This document shows, piece after piece, positions 23,701 through 30,492 of a stretch of DNA of 32,560 nucleotides (position 1 is the stretch's first letter; each line of letters begins with the position of its first letter). The notes under the pieces are model-generated. The model saw only the letters and a program-made list of their open reading frames with translations. It was not told the DNA's origin and made no database searches. The translations under genes were made by a program, and so were the position numbers. The stretch comes from an uncultured Clostridia bacterium (lineage in GTDB: Bacteria; Bacillota; Clostridia; Christensenellales; UBA1242): contig CAMYXB010000003.1 in NCBI GenBank assembly GCA_947303145.1, forward strand, positions 1-32,560. The letters are read 5' to 3'.

Positions 23701-26700
23701 ACATATTACAACTATGAGATAGCCGAGGACGTAGATGATATGCCAAGGTGCCTCATAAGCAGGAGAGAGGCAGTGGTGTCCTTCGTCACAGAGGGTAGAG
23801 ACAACCTCGAGGGGCTAGAGAGGGACGGAGACATATTCAATCTCTCCTTTGACAGCAACACCTCTTCAGGCAAATATTCCATAAGCAATGTCCTACTTGA
23901 TGTCACATTCACCCAACTAGACATCAGAGCATCTATCAGTGATGACGGCAGTCTGATATACGTAGACAGCATAGGCGACATATCGTTTACCCTTATGGCA
24001 GGCGAAGTGGACGTCACGCAGTTCTACAGCTACAAGATTTCGTCCAAGAAGATATACAATATCGCCAGTGAGGTCATATCTATTCAACTCCTGCATGATG
24101 GGAGCAATGCAGTCACAGCTGTCTATGACGGCACGGACAAGAGCGGAATGTTCTCCCTCGCCATCACATCTGCCAATAGTGACAGATTTGAGATAGACTC
24201 TATGAGGTCGCAACTTCTTCTAAAAGACGGTATAATTTTCACCAATGCCAAGGGTGAGAGTGGCACAAGTGCAGTGGAGGCGGATAGTTATATCGTGTCG
24301 CTTTCACTAAATGAGGAAAAACCTCTGGTTATTGCTCTAGGCGACTCATTTTTGACATTCACATCATATACTACGAAGGTGAAGGGCTATGTGCTAGACT
24401 TCTCCACTCTTTCCTCACTCACCATAGAGAAAGCCACCATCACCACGCCTAGTGAGATAACTTTCGATGGACCTTTCATATATGGCATGGGCAGAGAGGG
24501 ACAGCCCAATTTATCCTTATCCATAGAGGGCGAGCCTGTATTTGTTGGTGTGGACGGAGCCCCCCTTAGACTTTTCGTTCGTGAGGGCATCAACTATGAG
24601 GTGATGAACAATGTCAATATATCCTATTTCCCAGTAGGCTCACAGATGGTGAGATTGAGGTTGTCTGTGGCTCGATACATTGATAGTAGCGGTGCTGTGG
24701 TGGACATAACGGGCATGACAGATGATGAGATATCCGCCCTCAATCAAGTGATAGATAGCAATTATATTCCGCTTGAGATAGATGTCAATATAGATGTGGA
24801 GAAGAGGCCTATTTATGTCAAAGACTACTCCCTTATGGTAGACAAGCAGGTGAGAGATAGTTCTATCTACTCCACCATATATAATGGTAGAGGTGTTATG
24901 GCGGGAGTAGATGTGTCCGCTGTGGTCAAGAATGCCTCGGGAGAGGAGATGCCAAGCAGTAGTTATAGCGTGCGCACAGATGTATTCCGCCTTGCATCGA
25001 GATTTAATGAGGCAGAGGTTCAGATAGAGTGCTATGGTTATGATTCCACCACAGAAGAAGTAGGAGAAGAGCCCACATACATATCCGCTACATACCTAAG
25101 CGAAATAAAGTCCGTCAAGAGACTAGGCAGCCTTATGATAATAAATGATGTATATGCCGCTCATTATTCTTCAGCCAGCAATCTCAGCGACAGCGGAGTG
25201 TATATAGTCGTGCCCACAGTCAGTGCTTTGGACAACTTCATATTTTCTACAGAAGATGGAGAGACTTATTCCAGTTTCCTTGCGCATTATCTAGTGGATA
25301 TTTCTAGGAACGCAGATTATATCAAATTCTATTCAAAGGACAATCCTCTATTCTATTTTGGCGAACAGTTTTTCCCAAATAATAGAGCGGAGACCATAGC
25401 AAAATTCGGCATTTCTCTGTCGCAGAACTTTTATGACAACCTAGAATTTAGCATAACAGGGGGCAGTGCGAGCGATGGGACACTACCCATAGGCACATAT
25501 AGCCTCAATTGCACCATATCTAGCCTAGACAACTATTACTTCAAGCAAAGCGTGTCTTTCACTGTGAAAAAGTGCAGAGCAGTTATTGGTGAGATTGTCT
25601 CCAAGGCCTTCACCTACACTGGAGAGGAGATTGACGACTTCCTAAGAGAACTATATGTCACCACATTTGATTATCTTGGCAATGGCACCACGTGGAGATA
25701 TGTAGACATGTCAGAAGAGAGACGGGGGAAGTTCACATTCAGATACGATCCTGAACTGTCAGAGGGGACCTATGCCAAGGACGTCTGTGAATATGGCAAA
25801 TATTATCACCTCTATATTCAATATGCTGATGACGATTATGAGACTGAGACAGAATATGAGTATGTTTATCGTATACTGCCCACACCTTATGATGGCGAGA
25901 TAGTGTGCTACACCACCACTATCGACTACGAGCCCACCATGTCATTTGCCGATCTCTACTCACTGCTTAGGGGCAGGATAACCATAGACAGGAGAGAGGA
26001 GGAGATAGAGGGTGTGGACATATTCTATGGCACAGCCCAAGACGAAAAGAGCGAGGAAAATTGCACTCTCCTCACTATAGACAGCATGACAGAAGAGGCT
26101 AGAGCGGGCAGGACTGACGAGGAGATAGAGACAGACCTCATGCGCATCATCATGCGGATCAATCAGAATGGCAAGATCACATACAAGGTGAAGTTCACAG
26201 ATGAGACCATAGCCAATGTATACAAGGACACAGATTTCATAGTCAGGACCAAGGTTATAAGTGACAGCACATTCTCCCTAGATTCCACAGAACTATCTGT
26301 GAGATACACTGGCTCTGCGCAATATCAAGGGATAAGATTCTCCACTATAGACCTGTCTCCATATAGTGCCACAGAGCAAGTGCTGTCTGGCAGAAAATAT
26401 ACCATAGAGACCGAGAAATCTCTCAACACATACATATATACAGTGGTGCTGAAGGATAACTTAGACAACGAGGTGGTGAGCGTGACATATACCTATGTCA
26501 ATGCTAGGACAGGCACATCTGCCTCTCCCATCACTCCTGACTTATATAGAGTGTCATACAAGATAGACGCAGGCATCAATTATAGCACATCCAAGACTCT
26601 GCAAGACAGAGAGTATTCCATCTCCCCTGCAGATAGACTCAATTTCAGCGTCTCAACAAGGGATATAGACTATACAGGTGAAGATTTGCTCAGTTCTATC

Positions 26701-27402
26701 AATTATGATGATTATAGAGATTTTAAGAATGGCAACAATTTTGTCCAAATCACTGGAACCAATGAGGACGGGAGAGATATTAGATTTAGTGTGGAACAGA
26801 GGAAAAACAACGATGGTCCTTTATCCTCTTCATACACTGCATTTAACGGAGTCAGTCTATTCTTAGGATTCAAGGCCAAGGGGAGTGATACATTCATAAG
26901 TGAGATAATAGATGCAGGCGAATATGTCCTATATGTATACTTCAATCACCACTCAACTTATCTTCCATACAACCATTTTAATAGCGTAGTGTTCAATTCT
27001 TCATCACTAGTTATCTCTTCCTCCGATTTGCAAGGAGAATATGTCTGCTCTGTGCCATTCATTGTGAATAAAGCAGAAGAGGTGGTGAATACGGACAATA
27101 TTCGAGACTATATTGAGGGAGAGTTTGAGGTAGCATACAATGACACACTGTCTTGTGATGTGATATACATCGACAGCACAGAGAGTTTCACCATAATAGA
27201 CGGAGAGGAATTTTCACTTAGATTGCACTACATGACTGTTGATGGAGGCATAGGTCCAGTAGTGGCGGGATTTGAAGAGAACGGCTTTAATGGGCTGTCA
27301 CATGATACAGATGAGGTCATGTTCTACCTGTATGTCGTGCCACTTAGTCTTAACAAATATTCCTCCTCACCTGTTATAGTGGTGGTGAATTTCGCAAATT
27401 AG
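20791..27402 (+). CDS. Giant Ig-like/MBG-like repeat lipoprotein (2203 aa)
   Basis: A surface-exposed lipoprotein. The signal peptide ends in VLGC (Cys23). A Big2-like Ig domain follows (about 50-128; FTTSAENICYITGDGYLVTRAEG...). Then come many domains of MBG/YDG type, each opening with a Y-x-G turn and ending in a strand: YNGTDQ..DAGEYTIKY, YYGEATTLDHEIVSS, YGENIEKNRFTLYD, YGSADGDITYSV, YGSSYPVRTIT, YTGEEIDDFL, YTGEDLLSS..DAGEYVLYVYF. There is no LPXTG, SLH or other wall anchor, so the lipid is the anchor. AAGGAG lies 6-7 nt before the ATG, and pyk ends 18 nt upstream without a terminator. It uses the same codons as its neighbours, so no sign of recent transfer. Probably an adhesin or scaffold; ligand unknown. 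Confidence 0.85.
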   Translation: MRKFLRCAVILVLMLCMGLVLGCGEDKSLSSLSISISEDYATLSYTGAVPTYSVQISSGRIPLNISTTPASFAVRDLTFTTSAENICYITGDGYLVTRAEGSATLRASYRDKNGKTTAFTFKVNVITTPVPKFALTSYALTYNGTDQKDDAHLKVDTESEDYTYSYLYFAGGAQIATDSIKDAGEYTIKYCKRDDENFVIAQMSLSVAKANLTLNAQSTQSTYLTSLGEGFYYGEATTLDHEIVSSVGADTGRVIGRYSFVTSATATAYCGQYDTNVQYSIDADYAGNYNIHTTRGTHTITPLSAILVMDEYNGLYGENIEKNRFTLYDDSLWQEPFVPSPTTPTLNKSYLISKMDISMQDYSLSVDGNEVQKNSFGYYDVLPTGESYDLGVKGLATSPNLIITHIVPTKATIEAQTVNIDILTATHGKKHLERDDLSSISLNLGSQERFKREIVSSVEIDYKGVYYGEGAIMAPAGEYYYKLTSTPSNNFNLSLTERCQEGYVGDDKVSYVISPAEVEAQFSYLSDYYKDTLPTAGYYGEKAYTLTLRTFSVNGTSLLEDKYKDAEFENNGYFVLSSPDCNIEEKIRANVTLSEIATTAYKTYAVGKSLESYSASYSGNFTLKGDTSSLIELKRVDLYYYVGTDYATATFSGLGENAPSVSEFLSDIHIKDSDVDIEDIVEDVSSLLSLSFKKGSSRVYKVRQDGSSSFVETDTFGNAGHYLVTENIDSSVVYKTGMEYYNLILDRSREYYFTIEKLPITIVPEAGDKDTKVNCKIYGSADGDITYSVMEEMPAGEDPRNLQGATSLSRDSGENVKTGGYRIKLGNLSFRNDSTGFDNYILSLDEEPKYYLITPRTIIVRPYDTSLIYGSSYPVRTITSSDYEVKVKLDDNTLMPATSSQLYVSCPTLRLPSIAQFEGEFKLSKDRTNIAEKIGGVYPVFIEGGDVSSYYIILGGDEGFRYVGLTEGGVTYYNYEIAEDVDDMPRCLISRREAVVSFVTEGRDNLEGLERDGDIFNLSFDSNTSSGKYSISNVLLDVTFTQLDIRASISDDGSLIYVDSIGDISFTLMAGEVDVTQFYSYKISSKKIYNIASEVISIQLLHDGSNAVTAVYDGTDKSGMFSLAITSANSDRFEIDSMRSQLLLKDGIIFTNAKGESGTSAVEADSYIVSLSLNEEKPLVIALGDSFLTFTSYTTKVKGYVLDFSTLSSLTIEKATITTPSEITFDGPFIYGMGREGQPNLSLSIEGEPVFVGVDGAPLRLFVREGINYEVMNNVNISYFPVGSQMVRLRLSVARYIDSSGAVVDITGMTDDEISALNQVIDSNYIPLEIDVNIDVEKRPIYVKDYSLMVDKQVRDSSIYSTIYNGRGVMAGVDVSAVVKNASGEEMPSSSYSVRTDVFRLASRFNEAEVQIECYGYDSTTEEVGEEPTYISATYLSEIKSVKRLGSLMIINDVYAAHYSSASNLSDSGVYIVVPTVSALDNFIFSTEDGETYSSFLAHYLVDISRNADYIKFYSKDNPLFYFGEQFFPNNRAETIAKFGISLSQNFYDNLEFSITGGSASDGTLPIGTYSLNCTISSLDNYYFKQSVSFTVKKCRAVIGEIVSKAFTYTGEEIDDFLRELYVTTFDYLGNGTTWRYVDMSEERRGKFTFRYDPELSEGTYAKDVCEYGKYYHLYIQYADDDYETETEYEYVYRILPTPYDGEIVCYTTTIDYEPTMSFADLYSLLRGRITIDRREEEIEGVDIFYGTAQDEKSEENCTLLTIDSMTEEARAGRTDEEIETDLMRIIMRINQNGKITYKVKFTDETIANVYKDTDFIVRTKVISDSTFSLDSTELSVRYTGSAQYQGIRFSTIDLSPYSATEQVLSGRKYTIETEKSLNTYIYTVVLKDNLDNEVVSVTYTYVNARTGTSASPITPDLYRVSYKIDAGINYSTSKTLQDREYSISPADRLNFSVSTRDIDYTGEDLLSSINYDDYRDFKNGNNFVQITGTNEDGRDIRFSVEQRKNNDGPLSSSYTAFNGVSLFLGFKAKGSDTFISEIIDAGEYVLYVYFNHHSTYLPYNHFNSVVFNSSSLVISSSDLQGEYVCSVPFIVNKAEEVVNTDNIRDYIEGEFEVAYNDTLSCDVIYIDSTESFTIIDGEEFSLRLHYMTVDGGIGPVVAGFEENGFNGLSHDTDEVMFYLYVVPLSLNKYSSSPVIVVVNFAN

Positions 27403-27444
27403 TGGATAAATTGGCAAAAATTTTTGAAAAAGTATTGAAATTAG

Positions 27445-27473
27445 TTGGAAAAATAAATTTTTTGATGTATACT
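27445..27473 (+). promoter_or_regulatory. Promoter of exported protein B
   Basis: TTGGAA (27445-27450), 17-nt spacer, TATACT (27468-27473). The leader is about 57 nt, with AGGAGG 6 nt before the ATG. Confidence 0.65.
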
Positions 27474-27536
27474 ATGGAATATATTGGACAATTTGTAGGG
27501 CTGACTTAAGGGAGACTATTTTCTTAGGAGGAAAAG

Positions 27537-28193
27537 ATGGGCAGGAAATCAAAGATTATCACAGCAGTTTTTTCGTTGTGTCTTATTGCGTTCGGCGTAG
27601 TGTTTGCTATGACCAACATCATCAGTGCCACTCAAGCCACCGCCAACTCTTCCTTCACAGTCTCCTTCACCGCCTTGTCTGTCGACACCACAGTCTCTGT
27701 TAAATATTATCAGCCAAGCACTCCTTCTGGGACAAATTTCACCCCCGCTACACTTTCTCTTAACGAAAACACTACCACAGGTTCACTATCTGGTGCAGCA
27801 GCCACATTTACTGTGCAGAATTTCTATGTTATCTATGAGTTTACGTTTGTAAATAATGACAACTCGCATGCTATGCGAGTGGATATGACAAGAGATACTA
27901 CTAGCGATAGCAATATCAAAGTGTTTTACCTAGTAGATGCCAATAATTCTGGTGACGCCATAACCGATTTGTCCACATTAGAAGCCAAAAGAGCCTTGCT
28001 AGAGCCAAATGATGTAAATCAACAATTAATCAACAGCAGCCCACCGACAAATGTCAATATTGCCGCTAAATCTACAGGTGAATTTACAGGCAAGTTATAT
28101 ATGCTTGTTAGAATTAATTCTTTCTCGACAGATTCCAGCTTTTCTGTAGGGAGTGTGACATTCACTCTTAATAGAGTGGCAGCCAGTTCATAA
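27537..28193 (+). CDS. Exported protein B of a paralogous pair (218 aa)
   Basis: A secreted protein with a signal peptide (GRKSK, hydrophobic core to about residue 28, then ISATQATA). The mature part is Ser/Thr/Asn-rich and predicted all-beta. It aligns by eye with residues 35-225 of the 12444 product (SFTVSFTALSVDTTV, YVIYEFTFVN, DSNIKVFYL, then KLYMLVRI against KYFYILVSL) but ends where that protein continues into an extra domain. AGGAGG lies 6 nt upstream. It is flanked by its own promoter and terminator, so it is monocistronic. It may assemble on the surface like TasA/camelysin proteins; this is inferred from size and pattern only. Confidence 0.75.
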   Translation: MGRKSKIITAVFSLCLIAFGVVFAMTNIISATQATANSSFTVSFTALSVDTTVSVKYYQPSTPSGTNFTPATLSLNENTTTGSLSGAAATFTVQNFYVIYEFTFVNNDNSHAMRVDMTRDTTSDSNIKVFYLVDANNSGDAITDLSTLEAKRALLEPNDVNQQLINSSPPTNVNIAAKSTGEFTGKLYMLVRINSFSTDSSFSVGSVTFTLNRVAASS

Positions 28194-28211
28194 TTTATTT
28201 GATAAAATATT

Positions 28212-28240
28212 AAAGAGACATTTGTTTGTCTCTTTTTTTT
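28212..28240 (+). terminator. Terminator of exported protein B
   Basis: AAAGAGACA (28212-28220), 6-nt loop TTTGTT, TGTCTCTTT (28227-28235), then T to 28240. It lies 9 bp from the stop of the convergent PLP gene and may also end that transcript. Confidence 0.85.
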
Positions 28241-28249
28241 AGTCTATAT

Positions 28250-29410
28250 TTACATTGAGTTTTTTACTATATATTCTATATCTATCTTTCCGCTAAAGTC
28301 GCTTATTAGCCCTTCTACATATGCGCCTATGTTGTCTATGAGGAAGGCGTCACTCTCTGTCGGCATATTTTTTGGCGTCTCATATACTCCTATTATGTCT
28401 ATGCTATCAGCGGTGGGGCCTCTTAGTATCAATTTTTCGTCCAAAGGAGTAAGCGTTTTCATTTTTTTTGAGATAGAGGATTTTGTCACCACTCTTTTTA
28501 TGTGGTCTATTTTGTTTAGTTTTATTTTCTTGTCCCCAGCGAGTAGATAGATGTCAAATTCCCTCTTGTGCAGTTTTATATCCATAAGTCCATGATATAT
28601 TCCCATGCCCAGAGTGACCACCACCTCACCATTATCCTTACTCACGCATCTTATAGGTGGCACATATGCTCGCATTACACTCTCCACCATGTATCTGCCG
28701 GGCTCGAGAATGATTTTTTCTATTCCCAGTTTATTCAAAAGTCGCATTAGGGAATCATAGTGTTTCTCTAGGGTCCTTATTCTACTCCCTCCGCCGATGT
28801 TTATCCACTCAATCTTATCTTCTTTGTCAAAGTGCTTCAAAATGTATTTTGCGACCACTAGGAGCATATCTTCTTTGTCATGCATCTCTGCTTGGACATA
28901 AAAACTTATTCCTGCCGAGATTTTTATACCACTTTCTTCTCTTATTTTTTTGAGCAATTTTTTTAATGTCCCAACGCTGCTACCCAGTCTAGAGTCTGCT
29001 ATGCCTTTCTTTATAAAATCCCTTCTAAATATGTCATAAACATTCAGCCTTACATTTATTTTTAGACTATTTATGTGATATTTTTGGGCATAGTATATTA
29101 TTTTATCTAGTGTGTTTTCGTCATCTATAGTGTAAAAAGTGACATGATGAGACAATGCCCAGTCTATATCTTCCTCGCTTTTCGCTACATTGGAATATAT
29201 TATTTTGTCAGCATTTTTGTCTGTCAGGACTTTCTTCATATGGTCTATGCTGTCCACTTCAAACCCGCTTTCCATATCCTTGAGAACATTTAGCACAATA
29301 TCATTACTGCAGGTTTTGACAGGGAAATACACCTTGCCAAAACCTTTGAAGGACATATAGTTTTGACGCAATTTTTCCACATTTATCTCTATTTTATTTA
29401 CTTTTGACAT
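28250..29410 (-). CDS. Fold-III PLP-dependent decarboxylase-like protein, missing the catalytic Cys
   Basis: Resembles the ornithine/diaminopimelate decarboxylase family (alanine racemase-like barrel). The 386 residues show a PLP-binding lysine in YFPVKTCSN (Lys32), the phosphate-binding glycine loop INIGGGSR (204-210), EPGRYM (236-241), and the C-terminal GPTADSID (331-338) with IGAY (361-364). Two usual active-site residues differ: the Cys of GPTCDS is Ala334, and the His of SFHVGS is Tyr171. The reaction may therefore differ from amino-acid decarboxylation. I chose the ATG at 29410, with GAGG 4 nt upstream; a TTG six codons earlier lacks a ribosome site. It diverges from the Rrf2 regulator, which may control it. 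Confidence 0.75.
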   Translation of the reverse strand: MSKVNKIEINVEKLRQNYMSFKGFGKVYFPVKTCSNDIVLNVLKDMESGFEVDSIDHMKKVLTDKNADKIIYSNVAKSEEDIDWALSHHVTFYTIDDENTLDKIIYYAQKYHINSLKINVRLNVYDIFRRDFIKKGIADSRLGSSVGTLKKLLKKIREESGIKISAGISFYVQAEMHDKEDMLLVVAKYILKHFDKEDKIEWINIGGGSRIRTLEKHYDSLMRLLNKLGIEKIILEPGRYMVESVMRAYVPPIRCVSKDNGEVVVTLGMGIYHGLMDIKLHKREFDIYLLAGDKKIKLNKIDHIKRVVTKSSISKKMKTLTPLDEKLILRGPTADSIDIIGVYETPKNMPTESDAFLIDNIGAYVEGLISDFSGKIDIEYIVKNSM

Positions 29411-29472
29411 AATCCCTCTTTTATTCAATTCTATATTATTTATGCACCATGCAGCCCAATTGTGCCAACATA

Positions 29473-29501
29473 TTGACGAAAAGAGGCACTTTTGTTATAC
29501 T
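29473..29501 (+). promoter_or_regulatory. Promoter of the Rrf2 gene, leaderless geometry
   Basis: TTGACG (29473-29478), 17-nt spacer, TATACT (29496-29501). Six nt (ATAAAT) separate it from the ATG at 29508, so +1 should fall on the start codon and there is no ribosome site. Confidence 0.75.
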
Positions 29502-29507
29502 ATAAAT

Positions 29508-29915
29508 ATGAAGATTTCTACCAAAGGTATATACAGTGTGAATATTTTGACAGACATCGCCTCCGCTCCAGACAAGACATGGACGGTGGCGGAACTTTCT
29601 ATGAGGAATAATATCTCTGTGAAATATCTCGAGCGTATTATTTCTCAGTTAGTCAAAAGTGGAATACTCACATCTTTTAGAGGGGCAAATGGTGGATACG
29701 TGCTCTCTAGAGAGCCAAAAGATATAACTTTGGGCGAGATATTGGAGGCCACAGAAGGCAGAATGCAGACTGTATCTTGCGTGAGTGGAGCGAGGTGCGA
29801 TAAAATGAGTATGTGCAAGACTTCTAAAGTGTGGCTAGCACTAGACAAGGCAATGAATGACTTTTTCCTAAGGACCACTTTAGAGGACATTGAGAGAGGG
29901 AATATAGACTGCTAA
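29508..29915 (+). CDS. Rrf2/IscR-type iron-sulfur transcription regulator
   Basis: A 135-residue winged-helix regulator. N-terminal KISTKGIYSVNIL, then the HTH TVAELSMRNNISVKYLERI and the wing LTSFRGANGGYVLSREP are classical Rrf2 features. The cysteines Cys91, Cys97 and Cys103 have exactly the C-x5-C-x5-C spacing of IscR, so an Fe-S cluster is likely. I chose the ATG at 29508 because the family starts with MKIS-type sequence there; the upstream 22 codons of the frame cover the promoter. No isc/suf genes are adjacent. It may regulate the divergent PLP gene or Fe-S genes elsewhere. Probably a leaderless message. Confidence 0.9.
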   Translation: MKISTKGIYSVNILTDIASAPDKTWTVAELSMRNNISVKYLERIISQLVKSGILTSFRGANGGYVLSREPKDITLGEILEATEGRMQTVSCVSGARCDKMSMCKTSKVWLALDKAMNDFFLRTTLEDIERGNIDC

Positions 29916-29944
29916 GATGTATTATGATAGTGCAATCTACATAT

Positions 29945-29970
29945 AAAAGAGGTTTTGTCACCTCTTTTTA
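29945..29970 (+). terminator. Terminator of the Rrf2 gene
   Basis: AAAAGAGGT (29945-29953), loop TTTGTC, ACCTCTTTT (29960-29968), plus a short T-run. The promoter of the next gene starts 2-3 nt later. Confidence 0.75.
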
Positions 29971-29971
29971 G

Positions 29972-30000
29972 TTGTATTGAAGCGAGAAATATAGTATAAT
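29972..30000 (+). promoter_or_regulatory. Promoter of dtd-metG
   Basis: TTGTAT (29972-29977), 17-nt spacer, TATAAT (29995-30000). The -10 ends 33 nt before the GTG at 30034; GAAGGGG lies 6 nt before that start. Confidence 0.7.
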
Positions 30001-30033
30001 AAGGTATTTATAATGGGGTAGAAGGGGCAAAAA

Positions 30034-30492
30034 GTGAGAGCAGTTCTTCAAAGAGTCAATCATGCATCTGTCACAGTGGAAAATAAAGTGGTAGGAGAGA
30101 TAGGTCGTGGATTTGTGGTTTTCCTTGGCGTAGGCAAGGGCGACACAAAAGAGGATACAGACTATCTCGTCCACAAGATATGCGGGCTGAGGATATTCGA
30201 GGACGAGAATGAAAAGATGAATCTATCACCCAAAGATGTGGGTGCAGACATGCTGGTCATTAGCAACTTCACACTATATGCCTCCACCATTCATGGTTTT
30301 AGACCAGACTTTATCGCCAGCATGCCATACACAGAGGCACAAGAGTTCGTAGAGGACTTTATAGCCAAGTGCAAGAGAGAGAGCACATTTAGAAACATCG
30401 CCAGTGGCGTGTTCGGAGCCGATATGCGTGTGGACGTGAGTGTGGACGGCCCTATCAACATTATTTTCAATACAGAGGAGACTAGAAAATGA
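30034..30492 (+). CDS. dtd: D-aminoacyl-tRNA deacylase
   Basis: Removes D-amino acids, and Gly mischarged on tRNA-Ala, from tRNA. The 152-residue length is standard and the start MRAVLQRV is canonical although encoded by GTG. The family motif S-Q-F-T-L-Y appears as SNFTLYAST, and the cross-subunit Gly-cisPro motif as VDGPINI (usually NDGPVT). VFGADMRVDV precedes it. AGAAGGGG supplies the ribosome site. It overlaps metG by 4 nt (ATGA), so the two translation-fidelity genes are coupled. Removal of glycine from tRNA-Ala would complement the compact AlaRS encoded at 7246, though that link is an inference. Confidence 0.94.
   Translation: MRAVLQRVNHASVTVENKVVGEIGRGFVVFLGVGKGDTKEDTDYLVHKICGLRIFEDENEKMNLSPKDVGADMLVISNFTLYASTIHGFRPDFIASMPYTEAQEFVEDFIAKCKRESTFRNIASGVFGADMRVDVSVDGPINIIFNTEETRK

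Noticed and set aside
29442..29507. Upstream extension of the Rrf2 frame by 22 codons
   Set aside because: It covers the -35 and -10 of the Rrf2 promoter, and the family begins at MKISTKG.
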